From NCBI RefSeq assembly GCF_029227915.1, contig NC_079880.1, forward strand, positions 21,392,501-21,456,500: a stretch of DNA of 64,000 nucleotides. The letters run 5' to 3'. Below the pieces are notes generated by a model. The model did not search any database. It saw nothing but the letters and a program-made list of their open reading frames with translations, and was not told where the DNA came from. The translations under genes and the position numbers were made by a program. Positions 58,531 to 64,000 of this stretch are shown in pieces; positions within the stretch are counted from its first letter, which is position 1; each line of letters starts with the position of its first letter. Origin of the DNA: Hydractinia symbiolongicarpus. Its lineage: Eukaryota; Cnidaria; Hydrozoa; Anthoathecata; Hydractiniidae.

Positions 58531-59388
58531 TTGATTCAACGTTAAAGTGTACACTAGGATACTTTACGGTAACATCCGTCAAAATGAAGTATTAAAGACG
58601 CAATAAAAACAAGAATATGACGCGTATTGAATAAAAGTATTTGCACTGGATTTTTTTATATCTATTGTATAAATAAACTGCAGCCTGTTTATCACATATC
58701 GAAAACAACCATGTCAGAGTACGTGTTTTAAAGCCAAACGTAAAGAAAAAAAGAAGTGATCCTGCCAAAAACAGATTTCATTCCGATACTAAAGCAAACT
58801 CAAGTAATTTAATTTTTTTTGCCTCTTTCATTTATTTTTTTAAGTATTTCTAACTCACTCAAAAGGCAGCTATGTCTATAGCACTTTAGTCAATAACAAC
58901 AGCTTGTGAGAGAGTTAAGATTTTAGGCCATCCCCCATTAAACAATGAGTGAGATTTTAAGCCATTCCCCAGTAAACCATCAGTGTAAAGATGTTAAACC
59001 AACCCCCCATCAAATGATGAATGTAAGGAGTGTAAAGATTTAAAAGATTGTAAAAACACTTTTTTTCATCAAAAGCCCTAACATAAACACAAGTACAATA
59101 TGTAATGTCACAAATGGCGTTTTTTCACCCACCCCCGTTTTCCCCTCCCCCCCATTCTACCCTCGTCACAATGTGAGTAATCAGTGGGTATATATTGGTA
59201 TTAATTATGAAGTCACATGAGACGTCTGCACTTAATAATGGATTTGTTACTTAAACAAAAATGTTTATAATAGGAAGTTGGTGTTGAAGACTTTAAGTTT
59301 TTTTAGCTCAAAATGTTATATATTTTAAACTCAATAAAAAAATATTTTTACAAAATTGTTTTGAAAAACTTCGTAGCAACACAAGATT

Positions 59389-59539
59389 GCAAATATTTGC
59401 TTTTAGAAGTAGCATTTGAGAGAAGTGGAATTTGAGAAATGTAGAACAAAACAACAACATTGTTTTGATAGTGGTGGGTGTTTCTACATTTCTCAAATTC
59501 CACTTCTCTCAAATGCTACTTCTAAAAGCAAATATTTGC
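59389..59539. repeat. Perfect 58-bp inverted repeat, 35-nt loop, in the 5' leader of gene B
   Basis: The left arm 59389-59446 and right arm 59482-59539 are exact reverse complements (GCAAATATTTGCTTTTAGAA... / ...TTCTAAAAGCAAATATTTGC). The arm ends are themselves palindromic. The right arm ends 47 bp before the start codon at 59587. If transcribed it forms a very stable hairpin in the 5' UTR; otherwise it is a foldback insertion. Confidence 0.95.
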
Positions 59540-59586
59540 TTTTAAACGTGTTTAGACACATTATATCCCTGAGCGATAAAGTCAAC

Positions 59587-60562
59587 ATGGAGGACTACGT
59601 TGTAAGTGACGAGGACAAGAAATTAGTCTTAGATTTTTATAAAAGTTTATATTCGAATACAGAAAATTTATCTGGAGTTTATGATGATGTTTCATCCATA
59701 TATGATAAAGTAAATTCTATTACCAAGTATGCACCATTCAAAAGACTTGCAAAAGATATAGCCGAATTTCTGGACCATAAACATTTGCAAGAAAAAAGAA
59801 TCTTAGATGTTGGATGTGGTAATGGAAATCTTGGAAAATCTCTTGTTGAAGAAGGATTTAAAAACATCGATGGATTAGATATATCGGAGAAGTTGTTGGA
59901 AATGTGTAAAGAGACGAAATGTTACAATAAATTGCTTAAAGGTATCTTTTATTAATTTTTGAATGCTTTTCCCTAACTTTAAAAAACACTTCTTCCGACG
60001 ACTGAGACAATTTTAAGACCAGCCTAACCGTATTTTTCTCAAAAAATGTAACCAAGACAGTTTCGCAATTTGTTTTCTTGTAAATAATCTTTTGCAGTCT
60101 GTGGAGGGTATTACCTTTTTCTTCATTCTTTACGCCATTAACTTTAAAATTGTTAAGCTCTTTTCCACATTAGTATGCTTTTATGGCGTCTGCAACGTCT
60201 CTAGGCAAGACATACCACATCCCCTTAATCGATAGTCTATTTTAGTGCCATTGACAAGCAATCCAACACCAGGTATTGAAGAGAATACTTACGACATTGC
60301 TGTTTCTAGTGGATGCTATGTCGCGAGTCACATTCCTCTGGATACGTTATTTGAACTGACACGTATAGTGAAGCCTGGTGGTTATATATTCTACACTCTT
60401 CATGACCCTAACTACACGATGGATTATATGAATTGGCATGGCAAGATAATGAAAGAAAAGAAAGCTGATTTGATCTCGATGACACGGGCACCGTACAGAT
60501 TGGAACCAAAGAATGATTTTAAACCAACCTACGGCTATTATGTGCTGTTTAAAGTGTTATAA
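59587..60562 (+). CDS. METTL27/WBSCR27-like methyltransferase, paralogue B (2 exons)
   Basis: Exon 1 is 59587-59941 (355 nt) and exon 2 is 60246-60562 (317 nt), exactly the exon lengths of paralogue A, joined G|TG in phase 1, giving 223 aa. It starts MEDYVVSDEDKKLVLDFY. SAM motif I is ILDVGCGNGNLG, then IDGLDISEKLL; exon 2 has YDIAVSSGCYVASHIP and VKPGGYIFYTLHD and ends FKVL. Most differences from A lie in the first 70 residues and the last 25, while the SAM-binding core is nearly unchanged, suggesting both copies are under selection. An upstream in-frame reading through the hairpin also exists, but the shared ATG is preferred. Confidence 0.92.
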
Positions 60563-61049
60563 AACATGAAGTAAATAAGTCAATTCACATTTTCATGAAA
60601 TTTTATTTTACCATCGTTTTTGCTGTCTGTGATTCTTGCTGACTGCGCGCCAATTTAAAAACCTGGAGATTTGCAGCAGAAAGTGCCATCATAAACTCAC
60701 CTTTTTTTATAGTAACACCCCTCCCCCACACCCCTCCATTCAAATAAATTTCATTATTTTCTCCGAGCAGGCGGGCTGGGATACTCGAGATAGCGATGCG
60801 GGTAATATGTACGACGGATAGTGACTAGTCTATTATTATAATAATGTGTAATACGGCAATGTGATCAGAATTTTAAGACTGGTTAATTCTTTTCGTTTGG
60901 TGCTTTATTTACTCCCGCTTGTCAACAAAAACAATCAAATCGAATAATGTGAAAAGAGAAAATTAAAAAAAAAATTCGTTTATCAACGGGTCCTTACCGG
61001 CATCTTTTAATTTTCCACTCAGGTTTTTCTTTTTTGTGTGAGCCAATGA

Positions 61050-61290
61050 TAGTAGTTGCGCAAATCAACTCATGGATTCCTGTAGATTCTTTTCCGCAGA
61101 CTAACGACTGGTACTAGATTATAACAAAACGCAGTTCTGCTCATGCGATTTTGATGGCCGTAGATGGAATCCAGTTCACTGCCAGACAGTAATACAATGT
61201 ACAAAATAGCTTCGCTTCATGTTAAATTTGTACTATAAAAGTACAAGCATCATAGATTAGGTGCATAAAACACTTTCCAGTATTTTTGGC
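61050..61290. repeat. Shared repeat tail (retroelement-like) after gene B
   Basis: Best match to 14150-14464 (GCAAATCAACT, CTAACGACTGGTACTAGATTAT, GGAATCCAGTTCAC, CTTCATGTTAAATTTG, AAAGTACAAGCATCATAGATTAGG). See the equivalent block after gene A. Confidence 0.65.
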
Positions 61291-61949
61291 TTGAGCTAAT
61301 TTATTTAAAAGAAAACAGCCAAAAACTTAAAGTGATTGACCATGTTAATTCTTATGACCTCACAATAAATGACTAATCCAAAAAAATGGTGAATGAACCA
61401 TTTTCATTAGAACTGATGTATGTACATCTGCGGTTAAAAACCCTCTGGTATATATTACAAACCCATTTAAGGAGCATCAATGACATACATGGTGAGCAAG
61501 GGTTTCGAGTTTCACTATAAGGTATTACAATTAGATCTCGAATCTCAGTCTGCGCGTGTGTATATCTAATGTTCCTACCTATCTATTAAACCTGTCATTT
61601 TGGTATGGTTTCGAAAAAAATATGTGTGATGGCAGCACTTCAAATATATTGGAGACGAATTGAATGAATCACAACAGATTTGTACAACAACAAAAGTCGA
61701 TACACCATCGATTAAATAGTATGAGCTTAGGTGTACTTTTGTGTACATTCAGTGACTTGTTTTTCAATTGGATTTTTTTCCTTTACTTCTTTCTTCTTCT
61801 TCGTCATTTTTCTGTTCATATATTTACATTTTTTTTGAAGGAAAGGGGAAGAAGCAGGACCCGTTGGAAAACAGAAAATGTATCCATTAGTATATTTTAT
61901 ACTTACTTTTAAATGTTATCCTATGAAAATATTTGTTTATAATAATAAT
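61291..61949. other. Non-coding sequence
   Basis: No gene supported; the open frame 61664-61912 is T-rich and lacks recognisable features. Confidence 0.35.
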
Positions 61950-62090
61950 AATTCGACGTAGAAAAGTATTAAAAGCGAATTAAAAACTATAACCTGACGA
62001 CTACTGAATGATAGTATTTGCATTGGCAATTTTTATTGTTATTGTGATAAGAAACTGCGGCCTGTTCAATCATTTTTCATCATAATGATT
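61950..62090 (+). repeat. Third copy of the segmental-duplication head, no gene
   Basis: GACGACTACTGAATGATAGTATTTGCATT followed by TTATTGTTATTGTGATAAGAAACTGCGGCCTGTTCAATC matches the head of copies A (17470-17560) and B, but no methyltransferase sequence follows. A truncated further duplicate. Confidence 0.7.
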
Positions 62091-64000
62091 AAACTACCAC
62101 CTTCAGTAAAGTTATTTTTAGCGCACCTACTTGGTGTTTTCTCTTTTAAAATTCTTACAATTTGTGGATACCACACAACTATAATTATTTATTGGTTTCG
62201 GGTCTCACATTAGCGTATCAGATCTTACCATAGGGTTTTGGGTGTCGGTTTGGTCATGCCAGGTGTATATGCATCTCTAATTTTCTTACCCGCCTACTAA
62301 ACCCAATATTTTGGTACGAGTTTAAAAATATTTCTGCAATCCCAATAAATTACTATACATTACCATGAGTTAGTATCTTCCTCAATATTCTCGCAAGAAG
62401 GCATTGGCCAATCAAGTAGATTACAAAGGAAAAGTTGCCTCTCTGATACTAAGGTATTTATTTAGGTATTTTGCAAAGTGCTGTTGCACAATTCGTTGTG
62501 CGACGATACTAATTAGATTGAAAATTTTCTTCGTTAATATAGTAGTAGCTAATCCATTTTTATATGCATTGTAAAAATAATCAAGCCGGTTAGATACTAA
62601 GGTATTCATGAAATTTTCTTGTTTTTTAATTTTTGCGTAAGGCCTTTGTGTGAATATTAAATTCCGCGAAATTGCAGAAAAAAAAAAATAAGATTTAAAG
62701 TTTCGTAGTGACAATTTCATCATATAATTAAAAATCATCAATAACCGCAATCTCGTTCCCAGGGCATCTTGTATCTCATCTGACCCCGGGACGGCGATAC
62801 GAACATGGCCCTGGAGGAGGCTGGTCCGATATGAAACCTGATTGGCGCGGATATGTCACATAATTATTGCGTGATACAAAACATTTTGGCGAGACGGTGA
62901 GTCTGTGACGAACAGGCGGAAGCTGTTCGTATCACAATGGCGGAGGAGCTGTATAAGTATCATGTTTTTTCAAAGTAAAAAATTTAATAAAAAACATTAC
63001 TAAGCAAATGAGAGTATAAAATAAGACATCATGAAGTAATACTGCTTACATGGAAAAATTTCAATAGCTGGTAAAGTTTAATAAAACTAGAAAAGTAGCT
63101 AGCTAGCACACTATACCTAGCAAACTACCAAGATAAGAACAAGAGAAAGAAACTCAACTTGTTTCCAAATGGCCAGGTTCAATTTGCAGCTTTATGCAAA
63201 GAATGACGTTACAAAAAAAAAATAAAGTTATTGACTTGAAACTTGTTATGAAGTACTTTCAGACCAATCCGATAAAAGATAATTTTACACAAGGCATAAA
63301 AAAATTACACAGCCACTTGGAGGAAGATAAAAGGTAGGAAGATTTTCTTAAACTGATTCTTGCCAGGCCTTCTTTAACACGCTATGAAGAAATTTCAGAA
63401 AGTCGAACTCAATTAAATTTTAAATGACACTTTGATTGAGAGCTTAATTGACTTGAGATTTGGTAAGATATGGTTTTAGATTGGTTTGATGAAATTGAGC
63501 CAAAAAATAGTTCTATTATCATCATACTTTCTGAGTATCAAGAATTTAGCCCTTTTCAGATACGCAGAAATAGGTCAGATAAGATTTAACCTAAAATTAT
63601 GCCAGTAAACGAAAAAATTAGTTGCAAAGAATATCTTTTTGCTGATATATTTTTTTGATTGGATGCTCTTATGGGAATACTGAAATAATCTTCACGGTTA
63701 GCTAGTTTGGCATTTTAAGTATTTTCCCAGAAGAATGAAAACAAAAAAATAGATGTATATAGCAATTAAAAATCGTTTTTTAAAAAGTAGCAGAATTTTC
63801 ATGAGCTCTAAAAAGTGCGACTTTATGGAATTAATTTTGGTCCAAATTCCCTAAAGTAATTTCCTCAAAAAATTATTCCCCAAACATTTTGTTCTTTTAA
63901 GGCGCATCAGCAATCTTTGCTGTTGGTAAAGTCAGACAAAGCAGACAAAACATGTGGACTTGTTGATTTCAATTTTCAAACCAGTTTGCTTTTGATAAAA
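62091..64000. other. Non-coding sequence with a GC-richer island and a dispersed repeat
   Basis: 62750-62960 is less AT-rich and ends in ATGGCGGAGGAGCTGTATAAG (ATG at 62938), which could be a promoter and first exon of a plus-strand gene leaving the window; no partner exon was found. 63215-63570 is related to 23110-23290. The 109-codon minus frame at 62421-62750 is not convincing. Confidence 0.35.

Larger units (their letters stand above)
58585..61290 (+). repeat. Segmental duplication copy B (contains METTL27-like gene B)
   Basis: Direct-orientation homologue of 17440-20200, with matching 5' head, gene, and 3' flank including the retroelement-like tail. Differences: a single 75-bp-type unit (about 59172-59235) where copy A has eight, and a 58-bp perfect inverted repeat just before the gene that copy A lacks. 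Confidence 0.78.

Noticed and set aside
62421-62750. 109-codon minus-strand frame as a gene
   Set aside because: Composition follows AT bias and no domain or homologue pattern can be recognised.

Overview
This window is eukaryotic and AT-rich. It has short exons separated by introns with GT...AG borders, many miniature transposons, tRNA-derived SINEs and long (TAA)n arrays. There is no operon-like packing. The gene content and the retroelement types fit an early-branching metazoan. I favour a cnidarian, possibly a hydrozoan, but that is an inference from style and not a proven assignment.

Host genes, left to right. (1) The minus strand at 0.2-0.6 kb has a small conserved-looking exon of unknown function. 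(2) The minus strand at 7.85-9.55 kb has a complete four-exon gene for a Mn/Fe superoxide dismutase-like protein of 253 aa. It has a signal peptide and ends in KHDEL, so it looks like an ER-lumen SOD; two second-sphere residues are changed. (3) The plus strand at 18.56-19.46 kb and 59.59-60.56 kb has two intact two-exon paralogues (223 aa each) of a METTL27/WBSCR27-like methyltransferase, inside a ~2.7 kb segmental duplication. (4) The plus strand at 38.96-49.68 kb has a 28-exon gene in which every splice phase is consistent, giving 1448 codons from the first exon I can place. It joins an OB-fold-like N-terminus, two C2H2 fingers, a tyrosine-recombinase-like domain (spacing R...R...Y typical of the family, both His replaced) and a KMT5A-like SET domain. 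This is the most novel item. (5) The minus strand at 50.3-50.8 kb has a candidate two-exon small membrane protein of 71 aa.

Mobile DNA. A near full-length CR1/L2-clade LINE with an SGNH-type ORF1 lies at 24.6-29.7 kb (several frameshifts, (TAA)n tail). A decayed BEL/Pao-like pol lies on the minus strand at 14.4-16.5 kb. Two copies of a tRNA-headed SINE with a (GATA)n tail lie at 1.7 and 33.5 kb. A piggyBac-type MITE with TTAA ends is nested inside another MITE at 10.5-11.6 kb, with relatives at 21.1 and 54.1 kb. Further TIR elements lie at 30.8-32.3, 36.6, 41.4 and 51.5 kb.

Tandem DNA. Minisatellites with units of about 24/109, 30, 36, 51, 66 and 75 bp, a 220-bp perfect-looking tandem duplication at 32.6 kb, and (TAA)n arrays at 29.5, 52.9 and 57.2 kb. 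The rest is AT-rich non-coding sequence in which I see no supported gene.
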